A stretch of 64,000 nucleotides of DNA from Nigrospora sphaerica (taxonomy: Eukaryota; Ascomycota; Sordariomycetes; Amphisphaeriales; Apiosporaceae): contig JAGVVL010000001.1 in the NCBI GenBank assembly GCA_018287875.1, positions 1,736,001 to 1,800,000 of the forward strand, read 5' to 3'. The notes beneath the pieces were generated by a model. The model worked only from the letters and a program-made list of their open reading frames with translations. It was not told the origin of the DNA and did no database searches. Each line of letters opens with the position of its first letter. The first letter of the stretch is position 1. The position numbers were made by a program, and so were the translations under genes. Shown one piece after another: positions 1-12,557 of the stretch.

Positions 1-19
1 GGGGGTGGCAAGCAATTAC

Positions 20-890
20 CGTTGTCGGTCAATTCCTTCCAGGTACCATCGACGCCTTCGATCATGGCTTGGCCGCCAAGCATGCCATCCGTGCCGACTT
101 CGCGAGCGACGCGCGAGACCTCGCTCGAGAAGACTTGAAGTTGATCCATCATAGTGTTTATCGTCCGTTTGAAGGTGGTGATTTCCGGGTCCATTTCAAC
201 CGAGTTCATCCGCACCCGCTTGCTCAGGTCGCCGTGAGCCACAGCCGTGACGATTTCGCCAATCTCCCGCAAAGCCTTCTGGAAGGCTTCGTTGGCCTTC
301 TGGTGTTTCCAAAGTTCCCGTTCCAGAGCGGCGACACGCTCTTCTTCCAAGAGCCGGAGGGCCTTCTCTTGGAGGGCCTTTTGCTCGATCAGCTGAGCAT
401 TGACGTTGGTCAATTCTTGGCGTTGATTGTCGAGTAATTTGGACTGGTCGTCGATGTGTTCGCGTAATCCCTCCAGAGCTTCTTCAGTCAGCGGGGAATA
501 GGCCTTGAGGGGCCGCCTTCCAGCGCCGCCAGAACGGGCAGCACTGGGTGACAGCTTGAGGCGCTTGGAAGACTTGCCGGAGATGGAATCCGGCGATGCG
601 GACTCTTCAGCAAAGAGCGGCTCGACAGCAGTCTCGTTGGGCGTGTCGGGGAAGGCCGGCGTGCCAGTCATCCGGGCCTTGGCCTCGAGCTGCTGCACCC
701 GGGCTGCAAGCGCGACCAACTCCCGCTCGAGCGCGTCTTTGGCCGGGCTGCTCGGCCCTGGAAGGCGGCCCGAGGCGGAAGGGGCCGAGGTGCCGTTGCC
801 GATGGCAACGGAGATGGGCTCCTTGGGGTCATCCGTGGCCAGGGATTTGACAATGGCGGCGGCCGCCGCCAAAGCCGATTCGTCGGCCAT
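20..890 (-). CDS. nik1: Group III hybrid histidine kinase Nik1/OS-1, N-terminal part (cut by window edge)
   Basis: Partial gene. The product is the cytosolic osmosensing hybrid histidine kinase upstream of the HOG MAPK cascade, known in the family as the target through which phenylpyrrole and dicarboximide fungicides act. Visible are an Ala-rich start ([12 protein letters not shown]), a disordered Ser/Pro segment, a coiled coil rich in Leu/Glu/Gln (about residues 140-195), and the beginning of the HAMP repeat array with the family signatures [24 protein letters not shown] and [12 protein letters not shown]. Reading stops at position 20, where a GT donor (minus strand, 19-18) follows the split Val codon of TDNV; an intron begins there, and the rest of the HAMP array, kinase and receiver domains lie outside the window. 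A second in-frame ATG at 899 would add MKV. The neighbour is SHR3, divergent, 10.9 kb away. Confidence 0.93.
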
Positions 891-1700
891 GACTTTCATG
901 ACACTGAGTGTGTATCGCTGGCCGGGTCGGTTGCTTCGTTGCGTGGTTGGTTCGGGTTGGGGTAAAGGAACGTAGGTGGCCCGGTAGAGGCGCAAGGAAG
1001 TAATTACAAATTCACGAATTCATTGGGCCCAAGACTGCACGCGTATGAGCTTCCTTCCAAGAAATAAAAGAAGGAGCTGGAAGCGAGGGCGAGGTGGCGA
1101 TGTAAGAACGAAGCGAGCCTTATAGTGCGCAAGGCTGTGGCATGCCGTTGTTCCCAACGAGGCGGTCGGGACGGACTGGCGAAGCTGGAAGGACGGGACC
1201 AGCGGGCAACCAGCGCAGGCAGGCGAGCAAGCGGTTGCGGCAGTAGCAACAGGGCCGAACGGGGGGAGCGTGGTCTGGGCTGAGCTGGCTGAGCTGGCTG
1301 GTAGGAGTAGCGTCCGGTCGCAAAGCCGCGGTAGGTTTTGGCGCGGAAGAAGAGGTGGTGGTGTTGGTTGGTGGTGGTTACGGTTGCGGTATTGGAGGGT
1401 ATGGTGGTCGATGGATGGCAGAAGATAAGGCAGTACAGGTAGTTGTTGCTGCTGCTATTGCTGGGCAAGGCAGGGCTGCTGTCACTATCAGGGCTCGACC
1501 ACTCCGATCATACAGACAGAGGGGAAAGGGGGACCACAACGGATCAGACACGCGGATGGATAGGGAAGATGAAAGTTTTGACAAGTGCCGCTCCTAGGGG
1601 AGTGATATTCTTGGGGTGGTAAGAGGAGATGGAAAGTGGAGGTTTCGGAGCGGGTGAAGGAGACAGGCACTGGCTGGCGCTGGTGTTAGCTGTGCAGGCC

Positions 1701-1743
1701 TCTCTCTCCCCCCCCTCTCTCGCTCTCTCGCTTTCTCTCTTTC
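1701..1743. repeat. CT-rich pyrimidine tract
   Basis: About 43 bases of nearly pure C/T on the plus strand, lying some 800 bp upstream of the nik1 start codon. Pyrimidine tracts are frequent in fungal promoters; a regulatory role is inference only. Confidence 0.6.
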
Positions 1744-2117
1744 GGCGAGGGGAGGTAGGTATGGATGCGTGCCACTCGGTTACCAACGCTAGCCATTCGT
1801 GTGATAAGGCGAAGACAGGGGTGGAGAAGACCAGAAGGGCGAGGGAGCAGCCGGAGGCGGGAGACGGATGACGGGTCAAAGAGCAGCGGTAGGTTTGGCG
1901 AGGTACGTACAGGCGGCGAGAAGGGACGAGGAGACGTGCTTCTTTAGTCCCCTCTAGAAGCTTGATGCAGAGAGGCAGGACTCGCGGAGCTGGGAGAAAG
2001 GGCCGGTAGAGTTACCTTTCCCTCCAACTGCTTAGTTGTAGTTACGGTGCTATGGACGGGACTCGGGCAGTCTGGAAGAAAGAAGAGAAGAGATCGTGTA
2101 TCTGGAAATGGCCACTG

Positions 2118-2249
2118 GCACACACATACGCGCAACGCGCGCGCACGCACGCACACACACACACACGCAACCCCAACGCACGCACGTACGGCACGCCCAC
2201 ATCCACACACGTCCACGCGCGCACGCACACACATGCACACGCACACATC
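2118..2249. repeat. Alternating CA/CG purine-pyrimidine tract
   Basis: About 130 bases made of CA, CG and TA steps. Two cores (2135-2169 and 2215-2249) alternate purine and pyrimidine for roughly 35 bp each without a break. Such sequence is prone to form Z-DNA under supercoiling. It lies about 1.2 kb upstream of nik1. Confidence 0.8.
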
Positions 2250-2504
2250 TACGGATGGGCTGAATGGACAATTCTCGCGGAACCGCAATCAGGGGGGGGT
2301 GGTCGAGGGTCGGGTGGGAGGGGGTGGACGACCTATCGAAATATGGATCTCCCGACCGACCGCTAATGAGAATCTGGGATGATCCTCTGCGTTTTGTGCT
2401 CGGCTACCAATGACAAGCCGGGAAGTCGTGGGATCCTCGTCTTCCTCGACCCCCCTCCACCCACCCCCCTTTGTCCCGCCTGTGTCGCCCCAAGGCGAGG
2501 GAAC

Positions 2505-2525
2505 CAGCAGCAGCAGCAGCAGCAG
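2505..2525. repeat. (CAG)7 microsatellite
   Basis: Seven perfect CAG units in non-coding sequence. No open frame worth calling runs through it. Confidence 0.85.
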
Positions 2526-3309
2526 TAGTGCGCGCACGGGAAGTTAATTGACTTGACTCGTCGGGGCACCCGGGGTCCTACCACTGGCTCCCGATAGTAT
2601 TAAATAGTAGCGGACTACCTCCTACCTATGTAAGTCATGGACTTACCAGGTCGACACAACCGGCGACCTGCGGTCCTCCGCAAAGGCATCCGATGATCAC
2701 GCCAGCCAGGCGCGTCGACGCATCTCTACGCCGCATCGCCACAACTGTTTTTGGGTCGGTGGATATGTTAAGGTTGCTTACCAGCAGTGTGTTGGACGCC
2801 GGGCGATATAAATTGCTTGCCATGAACTGACATCGGTACGCGGCATCTGTCGGGGCCCGAGACCGCCGCGAGGGCGTCATTCGGTGCTGTTCATTCAGGA
2901 TATACTTGCCTCCCGACGGTCTCTCGTGCTCCGGGTGGTCCCCCGTCCCAATCACCGCCTACATAGGTGGCAGGGTTATGTATATGGAGGTGGTGTCGCA
3001 CCTGTCTTGCCGTCGAGTCCCTACCGACTTACATCTTAGTACTCGTAGACTCAAGGCTGGTAGGTACTGAACCGGCTGCTGGGAGAGGAGGTGTGCCCAG
3101 TAGGTTGTAGGTTGGAGGATATATCTTTACCTAAAGTACCTAGTAGGCGGTTCCGAAGCAGGAGGAAGGTAGGTACTTGCTCAGATGCTTCCAAATGTTA
3201 TCCCATATGTCGGGTCCAAGTATTCATATGAGGGATGTGGCAGGTTAACCCCGCCGCATCTCATGCTATCATAATCGGAGTAGGTGATGCCGTGCCCAAC
3301 GCTGAAGCC

Positions 3310-3367
3310 TGGACGACAACCATTGATAGAGTTGCTTTCGCTAACTCTCTATGTTAACCGTCGTCCA
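3310..3367. other. Long imperfect hairpin (58 nt)
   Basis: TGGACGAC at 3310-3317 pairs with GTCGTCCA at 3360-3367. ATAGAGTT at 3326-3333 pairs with AACTCTCTAT at 3343-3352 with a two-base bulge. The loop is nine bases (3334-3342). The two helices are separated by a partly unpaired region. The size and shape resemble a small-RNA precursor hairpin, but no function is shown by the sequence. Confidence 0.55.
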
Positions 3368-6300
3368 AAAGGGTAGCCCGGTAGATAATACGCATCGCCT
3401 TGCGGACGCTCTCATGAGGCAGCTCAGCCCACTCTACCCTGCTGCCTCCCAGCTGCCTACCTTGCCTTAGGTACTTTCTGGCTTACCCAGGTCATCCATT
3501 CTACTGCAAACTACACGAAGCGCATAATTGGGGTCGCCGAAGCGGCTGGGCTAGGTGGCTACCAACCTAACACGTACTTAGCTAAAGTAGTACATCGGTT
3601 AGGTAGTGGAGGTATTGGTAGTGCTCGACCAACTCTACCTACCAAATGTCCAGGGGGACACCTACCTGCTCTGTGATGGACACCGGACAGACGGGTGCAT
3701 GTGTCGAACGATCTCAATTGACTTCCAGGCACTCGCCCCCACTTCGGAGACTGGAATTAGTTATATGTTACTTCTGCCATCTTACCTTGAGCACCTAGGT
3801 ACGGCGGCCGCTGCATAGGAAAGCCGCCAGGGCATCTCGACCGCCCGTCCTCTCGGTGCATCTCTCCAACAAAAACACGATGCAGTTGGACAGTGCCTCG
3901 TGCTACGCTGCCCGCGGTACTGCAGGACCTGTTTCTGGCCCTGGGAGCATAGAGCGCAGGTAGGAGTGTAGGTCGCCTCGGAATCCCAGTCCAGCTGTGG
4001 AACCCCCGTCCAAAGTCAGCAATGCGAGATGGTGTTGCCGGCCGCTAGGAACAGGCTTGGCGACCTCGCCTCTTCAGCCCCATCGTGCTACTTGCCCTTT
4101 CCACCCCGCCCCTTGTTTCCCACCTCCTTGCAAAGGCTCCGAGTATAGGTTAGGTAGTGCTTAGCCGCCAAGTATGCTCTGGATCTTATTCCGAATCCGT
4201 AGATGTCACGCAAAGCCAGCGGACCGTGTACATTCATGCCCCGTCTGTATGTTCATCATGTGGACAGAGCAGGTACCTACCTATGTCTAACATAGGGGGA
4301 TAGGTTTGACCGCCCATGCCGTCCACGGGTGCTTACCTCTCGAAGAGCCCCTAAACCCCCCCCCCCGCCCCGCGGCCACCCCTCCATCGCCCCCCCCGAG
4401 GTCGTCGGGCGGCGCTGAAAGGTCGGCTATCATGCGGGCACCACACGGAATGACCCCTGGCCGCAGACCTCGTCGTCTTCTTGAACACCATTTACTTCTG
4501 CCCACGGGGTCGCGCACAACAAAAACGGCCGGGTAAACAATCAGGCAACGTAGCCCTGCCCGCACGGGCTGATTCAGGACGAGACGAACGAACGTAACGT
4601 GTTGGCCCGGGCAGTACGGACCGCGATTCCTTTTGTGATGTGATTGATAGATAGGCGTGCTTGCTGAGTTTCAACCCATCGTCCGTATCGTACCCCTCGC
4701 CCCGTCTGCTCCCCCTCCCTCCCCCCGACCGTCCGTTTTCATTCGCATGCCACCTCCACGTCTGGCAAAGCCCCCATTTCTTTTCCAGTAAGACGCCCAC
4801 AACTAGCTAGCTCACTATCATTTCTCCGAGTTTCTGATTTTTCTTTCGACTTTCCCACGCACGCGCGCACGCACAAGGGTCTCGCTGTTGCCGACACAGC
4901 CCACCCTTGGTCTGAGCTAGTTGCTGGGCTTCCAGGTAGCGCACCGTTGGCAGCGATAGTCAGCCCCAAGCCACCCAGCATATACCTCAGTCCTTATTAA
5001 GCACCCTTCCGAGTCGCTGTAGGCTACAACTAGAAAGTAGGTAAGGTACTCCGTACGTCCACGGCGTCCCTCCTTTTACCTCAGCCTGCCTGTACCTACT
5101 TAAGCTGCCTCAGGGACGAACCGGCATGATCCATTCAGGCAAGCGTCCGCCGGGCTTTCACCCGTTTCATAATCACACAGTACAATTTGCTTTTTTGGAC
5201 CAGAGTGAAGGTCCTTCCCTGCCCGGTGACCCATACTCTTCTTCTCCTGGTCACGGTACCTAAGCTGCTTGCGCGTTTTGCGGCCAGACAACAGGGCCTT
5301 GAGCGGAAGCATGGATCCTGAAGAAACAGGCATGATAGTCAGCATTCTGCGGAAACTCTGCCAGTCCTTTGCCTCTTTCCTATCCAGGTCCAAAGGGAGT
5401 CCCATGACAAGCATTGGCGCGAGCACGGGCACGGGGCTGCGATCCTTGCCGCTTAACCGGCGCTACAGCGATGGCGGGATTGGGGGCTAAGTGCCTAGGT
5501 ACTGGCTTGGGCAGATGGGCGCTGCATGGCTGCCCGGGGCGAGAGTTGCATGCTCTACTTACAACCACCTACAGGGGAATGTAGTGGTTTGGGCTGGCCG
5601 CCTGGTCGCACCGGATGGTCGTACCTGGTGTTGACGCAAGCAGGAGCCAGGCCGCTCACCCGCAAGCCGTGACACGGCTGCTACCAGAGACATGGCCCTC
5701 CGTGCCTCATTAGATAGAGCATTGAGACACGGGACGACCAGCACCTGTCAGCCTCATTTCTCGCACGGGGATCAAAACCGCACGTCCAGGCGACGGGCGC
5801 GGATCGGCAGGCCAGCCCGTTCAGGGTTCCCCGTATTCTGCACCACTTGTTCGAGTCGTAGCTGGAGCCTGTCTTGAGGCCTCAACCCTTCATCCGTCTT
5901 GTTTCATTTCACTACAGATCTCCCTCCCTCAATCTTATCCTCGCGCCACTCCCAATTCGCTGAGGACCCTTGAATTCTTGTGCCCCCCTCATGTGACGTC
6001 ATTTTGCATGCTTGGCTGGGGGGGGAAGCATCGGACGTGCAATCCTTTCCACGGGTACCTAAGGTCGTATTGATGTTGGTAGGGCCGGGAGGGGGAAAGG
6101 TACTCAGTACCCCGCCGTGCTATAGGCGGAGATTTTCTCGCGCGCCGGCGTGACCATGTGCCCGACGAAGCAGGTGGGAATACGCCACCCAAAATGCCAA
6201 CAACTGGGAAATCGTAGAACTCCCGGCCCCAGCGATGGAAGTCCCATTTCATGTGATATACGGGATAGGCAGGGGAGACGCCTGAAGATGCCGGCTTGAG

Positions 6301-9300
6301 CTTCTTCTAACTCGGGAAAGCTGTGTACCTCGGTACCTACCTTGCCTGCCTGTCAGCCTCTCACCAAGGTCTGACTGTACGAGGCACATGGGCCGTTTGT
6401 AATCAGAAGCACCCCGGAGACCCGGCTAAGCCATTGGAAGTGCGGGCGCCCGCCGTCATGTTGTGTGCTCATGGAGAACTGCAACGGGCGCGACCACGTC
6501 CAGTCCCATCGTCCTCACCCTCATCACCGCCATAGGTCACAATCATGAAAGCCCTGGGTCGTCCGCCATCGGCTGCATCGAGATCCTTGCAGGTCAGCTA
6601 GGCATGCCAGGCCGGTTTAGATCACGCTTGGGCTCACTTACTGGTTGGGCTTTTTCAACGAGCCGGCTACAGCGCCTCTTTTTCGTATGTCCCTAGTAGC
6701 CGGGACGTGAAAGGCCCATTCGGGAAGGACCCCTATCAAGCCCGCCGGTACCAGTCAGACTAAGTGGTTGCGGGGCCTTGCAGCAAGCCAGCATTGCACC
6801 GGCCTCTACTCGGCCAGGCCGCCAGCTGAGCCGGCCGATCAGATTATCAGAGCCGGTTTCTTTTCTGGAATTTTCCTCATTTCCACTCCTGGCGGTCGCC
6901 TAGTCCTCGGACTTTCTCGGCGCGCGTTGGGGACGGGTTGTCCGCTAGAAAGGGGATAGGGAGCCGGTCGCTACACGCCAACCTAGGTATCTTTCGGGGC
7001 TCGGGGGAAGGGGAGATTAGGCCTCGGAGGCGCTAAAACAGATGGCTTCCGGCGGAGAGGCAGGGTAAGCAGTATGAGTATTGGTGTGCCTATGCCTTTC
7101 TCTCTCTGTGTGTGTGGATGCTTTTTCGAAACAGTCACTGGGGGAGAGACATAAGACAGGGGGCGGAGGGGGGGGTGCGTTCGCTTCCTTTCCCGTCAGC
7201 TCGTCTCCGACTTTTTTTTATTCCTTTTTTTTTGTTGGTTACAAACCGGCGGCACTTGTTGGCGGATACCACACCGAATACTTTACCAATCTACCGTACA
7301 GTGCGAGTACCTAGGCCAGGAGCAAGGCGAGCCTCTGCGTGCACTTGGCTTTCGGGCAGGCCTCCCAGTCGTCGGAAGACCTTGTGGATCTACAACATCT
7401 CTCCACGCCATGGAACAACACCTTCACCACCTATAGCGTCGCCTCCCACGCGCCCAAGCCCCCTCCCACATGGCCTGAGGACGGCCAGAAGACCGTTAGC
7501 GAGCAGTGCTACAGACCGCCAGAATACGGTCAAGGCACCACCACTCGGCCCCGCTTGGCTGCAGGGAAACCCGCATCTGTTCGGGGCGGACTCGGAACAC
7601 ACCACGAGCCCTGCGGCGACAAGGGAAAAACCAACGGCCAGTGACATCCCCGCCCCCATCTCCACCCCGTCCCATCCATCCCCATCTCGTGTGCGACGGC
7701 CAGAGAGGCGAGAGGGCGTAGAGAACATCTGTTATTGCCCCCGGCTCAGCGCTACCCGCCACACATCATATACCCACGTCCGATCTCTGTACTGGTAATC
7801 CTGTCTCGCCGTCGTGGTGGATGCCAGGCAAAGCCTTATACGCCTGGGTGCCTGGCTCGCCTAGCCAGCCGGCCAGCCGGCCAGACCAGCGGGGTCGTCC
7901 GGCCGAACCTTGCAGCCGTTGTCTAGACCCTGACCCTCCCGCAGTCTCTCCGTGTGATGCTTCAGTCCAGTATGCTGAACAGGCACATACATAGGTCAGC
8001 GGAGAGCCAGAAGACCGTTTTCGGTGAAGAATCAGCACCCTGCTTAGCCGCGCAGAATGGCTATCGTTCCCACGCCCGGTTCAGCCCATCGACCCCTCGC
8101 GGCGCAATGTGGCTCGCCGTGAGGGTGCGCCAGCGTGTCCGTCGACGCCGTACGATGCAGTAGAAGTCTGGTGGCGAGCCCGCGGCCAGTTCACCCACCG
8201 TACACGGATCACAGTCCACAGTCCAGCTGTCTAGTTCTGTAGGCAGTCCACAGGCCACAGCCTAGAGCCCAGCGCATCCATGGCTCAACGGATGCGAGCT
8301 GGGTGCGAACGCATGGCACGTCCCCGCTTCCCGCTGAAGCGCCTGACAGGATCGCCACCCATGGTCCTACAAGCAATCGCAAGCACGCACCCGTTTGATG
8401 TCACTTCTTGCCTTTCAGCATCGTCCCCGACGCGGGCGCCGCCAAAGAGCCTCCATTCGCTGCGACGTGGCCGTGCGGATACAGCTGCGCGCAACCTTGT
8501 CGTCTGCATATTTGACGTGACCTGTTTGTGTGCGATCGTGGCATTCACAGTACGGAATGACTCGGATGAAACAAGGCGACCCTGAAATCCAGGTTGGATC
8601 TACCGTTTTCCCCCATCTCCTGGATGGTTCGGTGCCCATCCTCTACGTCAAGTTAACCACCGCAAATTTGTAACGGCATGCGATGAAGGGTTAAGGACGA
8701 CTGCGACGGGGATAGAAAGACAGGGCACATTGGCGGCCTTGCCTAGGCCGTACCTCTTGCCCGATGACCCGAGACGGCTTGCGCTCTCACCTTGGGAAAG
8801 GCATCAATGCTTTCGCTAGGAAGCACAAATACATACACGAGGGTGGCCCATTCAGCTTAAGGCACGCATGGCTAGGAACCCCGGCATGGTCAGATGCTCA
8901 ACCGATGGTAAAGAGAATGGTACTGGTAGAGCCGCATAACGGGTCCAAATAACCCAGTATATTCGCACAGGCTGCCTTGAGCAGAGTCTCACGGTAACTG
9001 AGGTAGCATTCGGCTGCTTGGCCATGAACGTATGTAAGCCGAAGGTTACACTGATGGTTCCGAGCTCACAAATTCCAGAGCAAAGGCCACCAGACCTATC
9101 AGCCGCTGGGCCAGAACCGGCGTTCTGGTCACTCGCCCGTGGATTCCGCTCGTCTCGCCGCCCTATGCAGATACCGTCGACTCCGCCGCCTTGGTGGTCA
9201 GCGAATAGCTCTCCTGACTGTACAGCTGCTCGCCACCTTCATGGGATACCAGTCTAGCAGGATTGGACCCTGGCGGACGTTTCGCCGGGCCGCTCTGGTC

Positions 9301-11754
9301 CTGCGAGTGCATCGGTAGTGACAGTGGCCGCAGATGTGACAGGCCAAATACCCGACTTCGTGCCATGGCCCCTTGGTTATCATGTCTTTATTGGCCACAG
9401 AGAAGCGGATATGATGGCGGTCCTCTGGTAACCAATGGCGAACAAGTCGTCCGTTTCCCCGACACCAATGGGAGGACCTACGCAACACACATTGGACGCC
9501 GATGGCGGGACGATTACGTGTATCGGCTACCGCGCCAAATTCCTCCGCCAGTCCAACAGCCGAGCCGGGTGTCTTTTGGTAAAGCTCTGCTCACGTGCCG
9601 TGAGGCTCTCCGATGGCCGAGCTTTTGATCGGGGGCACTACCGAGTTCCTCGCTGTACACCCATGAAACAGAGCACTGGGGTCCAAAGGCATTCAACTAC
9701 ATACCTGGGCGAGGAAGTGACGCAAGTCAACCCGAGGCAAAGATATTGGGCAGCAAAACCCCGGCGAGTGCCCTTCGAGTAGAAGCCGTTTGGGGCCTTT
9801 TATGGGGCACCAGGAACACGCATGGTGCAGGAAGAAGTGACGTGCTTCCATGATTTCGTCTTGAAACTCCCCATGTATTCCCCGGTTTCGGGGGTTCGGT
9901 GGTTCGTTCCTTAGCTGCTCGCCGCGACGGGTAACCATGTTCAGCTATCCACTCGGCCCATGGGCCAAACGAGTCAGCGGGAGAGCGGAAAGGTATAGCC
10001 GCCAAAGGTAAGGGGTTCGTTTGTGGACTTTGGCTGATGGGGCACGCATGCCCATGCCCATGTCGGGTGCACATATAGCAGCCGCTGGCGACGAAGTGCT
10101 TTACCCAGGCACACCAAGCTATCACTCGGCGAACGACGTGACCTTCCCGGCGGAGGCTGACCTATAGCATCATGTATCCCGAAGCCGTCCAAGACCGTCA
10201 TCGCCACCTCCCAATTGGGCTTCACGGCTGATGTGCTAGGGCGGCGAGGGCGGTTGCTTGACGGCCAGTCCCTGACTCGCGTGGGGGGTTCGTTACACGA
10301 GAAGGAGCACGGGGTTGTATGGTGAAGGCGGAGGGGGGGGGGCGATGTTGGGCTGCAGGGCTGCGGTTTGCACCTGACCGTCGCCATACGTCAAGTGGGT
10401 GTGGCCTAGGATAGAGAAGACAAAGACAGGCTCGGTTTGCACAACGTCTATGGATGTTCCCTCCCGAGGGCACGAAGGCGAGCCGGATCGTGGGCGCTCG
10501 GGCCATTATCACGCTTGCAAGTGCGAAAGCACTTGGACGCGCAACTGACACAGACGGCGTCCATTCTGGTGACGCGAAGAGTTCTCGGGGGCGTGGGCAA
10601 GGCGAAGCCTCTATTTTCGAAGCAGTGCAAGCGCATCGATCGCCAACCGTCCAAGACAACATCAGTCGCACAGGCGTGCGGACGGTTTTCCAGCCCGTCA
10701 AGTCAGGGCAGCTGGACCACAAGGCAAGGGGTCAAGGCCTACAAGGCCGTAGGTAGAGGAGCCCCCACGAGGCAGAAGGCTTGGCACAGGCTGGACAGAC
10801 GGTCGGAAGGCCCGTTACCGACACGGAGGGATTGGGCGTCTGCCCGCGCAAGAACGGAACGCGAGCAAGACGGACCGTGGCGATGGTGCTTCATGGACCT
10901 CACAAAATGATTCGGGAACCGGGTTTCCCCACGTTGGTGCCGGTTTTGTTCTGCCGAAGCCATGGCTGCAACGGGAATTGGGACCGAGGATATGGGATGG
11001 CATTCGCGTTGATATGGATGCTCTCCCTACTGAGTATAGCGGCGCACCCACGTTACTTATCTTCTCGCCTTACATAATGAGGCTTCAGCGCCCCACCCCA
11101 AGCTATCAAACGTCCGGGTTGGACCCTAGGCATGCCTAGGATACTGAGATAGCCGCCCGATCGGGCAGGCGCACGCAGACGGCGCCGTGTCCCATTGCGG
11201 GCGTAGAGCGTGAACTGGGTTCCGCGAGGGGGAGGCGAAGCGAAGGAAGCCGATGCCGAAATTGCCTGGCCCTTGGCGCGTCGTCAATCAGCGAGCAGAG
11301 CAGAACAGGAAAGGACCAAGAGCAGCGACAACAACACCTGTCCTCGCTCACCCGCCGAGACGAACTTGATAGCGAGAGCCCTGCCTGCCAGTGCGTGCCC
11401 GACCAAGTAAGTCACCGTCCATGCCGGATCCCTTCGGGCTGAGGAGGTGCGACCATGTAGCTGTACACCTATAATATGCATCTTTACGACCTGTGGCTGG
11501 GGGACCAGTCAGGAATTGTCGTGCCTCTATGCTCGCACGAGGCTCCAGGAAAACCTTAAGGCCCCGTTTTGACTGACGACGGGCAAACGTACAGGGTCGA
11601 AAGCCAAAGTCAAAGCCAAAAGGGCGGGAGATAAGAAGCAAAGAAAAGGAAGGGGCAAAAAAACAAACGAGCCGACCGCAACCCCGCGAAACCTCCCCCC
11701 CGTCTCCCCTCATCTGCGACCACCGCGCATCGTCACGCCGTCCTGCCATCCATC

Positions 11755-12557
11755 ATGCCCGACAAATCGGTAGACCACTCCAAGGCCGCCGCGCCCCCCA
11801 GTTACCGCGGCTCGAGCTCCTTTGCGACGTTCCTCATCATCGGCCGTAAGTCCCCCCCCCCGACCGGCGACGGCGCGCCCTCGCGCCCGCGCGCTCCCGT
11901 CCCGTGCGATGACGGCGCGGCCCCTCCTCCATGTGCTGACGAGACGGCGGCGGCGCAGCGACATGTTTCTTCCTCGGCATCCTCTTCGCGCAGTTCCCGT
12001 ACGACTTCCCGCTGCTGTGGACGTCTGAGCCCGTGGACCCGCTGTTCCTCGACCAGCTCGAGACGCACCTCAAGTTCCTGCACCAGTCGCCGCCGCTCAT
12101 CGGGCGCCTGCTGCACATCACGGTCGGCACGGGCTTCCTCGGCTTCTTCGTCAAGCTCTTCAAGCCGTCCGAGTCCAACATGCTCTTCGACGGCGCCTCG
12201 CTCGTCCTCTACCTCATCGGCGTCGGCATCTACGTGGCCAACATCGTTAAGGGCCTGCGCACCGTCAGCGCCGGCATCTGGTACGCCGACGACTTCGCCG
12301 GCCGCGTCGTCGATGGCCCCCTCACCGGCGAGATCATACTCGGCCGCGAGGACAGCCTCAAGGTCATGGCCGCCTCCAACACCATCCTCGCCCTCGTCCT
12401 CGTCGGCGTCCTCGTCCTCCAGGCCGGCCAGTGGTACGCCGAGCGCAAGGACCGCCAGGAGCGCGAGAAGTTCGCCCGCCTCGAGGCCGCCGCCGCCGCC
12501 GCCCCCGGCGCCGCCGCCGCCCCCGGCTCGGGCGCCCACGCCAAGAAGAAGCAGTAA
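11755..12557 (+). CDS. SHR3: Shr3-like ER amino-acid permease chaperone
   Basis: A two-exon gene: 11755-11845 and 11959-12557, with a 113 bp GTAAGT..CAG intron (branch GCTGAC near 11935). It encodes 229 aa. Shr3 is an integral ER membrane protein that helps amino-acid permeases fold and be packaged into COPII vesicles. Joining the exons creates the family hallmark GPTCFFLGILFAQFPYDFP across the junction (about residues 30-48). Later hydrophobic segments (IGRLLHITVGTGFLGFFV, LVLYLIGVGIYVANIV, ILALVLVGVLVLQAG) give the usual four membrane spans. The cytosolic tail is Ala/Pro-rich, charged and ends in KKKQ, consistent with a dilysine-like ER retrieval tail. The start ATG opens the only frame that meets the splice site in phase. 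It converges on the surface-protein gene downstream. Confidence 0.93.

Larger units (their letters stand above)
891..11754. other. 10.9 kb intergenic desert between nik1 and SHR3
   Basis: I find no supportable gene here. The open frames present (for example 7112-7798 plus, 228 codons; 10222-10722 minus) carry no domain, no family signature and no coding-like exon structure. The stretch holds a CT tract (1701-1743), an alternating purine-pyrimidine tract (2118-2249), a (CAG)7 run (2505-2525), C-rich runs near 4358-4400, repeated AGGTA/TACCT words, and a hairpin at 3310-3367. The first kilobase upstream of nik1 is probably its promoter and 5' leader. Unannotated ncRNA or strongly spliced small genes cannot be excluded. 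Confidence 0.6.

Noticed and set aside
7112..7798. 228-codon plus frame in the first desert
   Set aside because: Pro/Arg/Ser-rich without structure. Two other frames are open over the same interval, so it is consistent with stop-poor GC-rich DNA.
8283..8316. tRNA-like A-box (TGGCTCAACGG) followed by GGGTGCGAACGC
   Set aside because: The two boxes are too close and no cloverleaf can be drawn.
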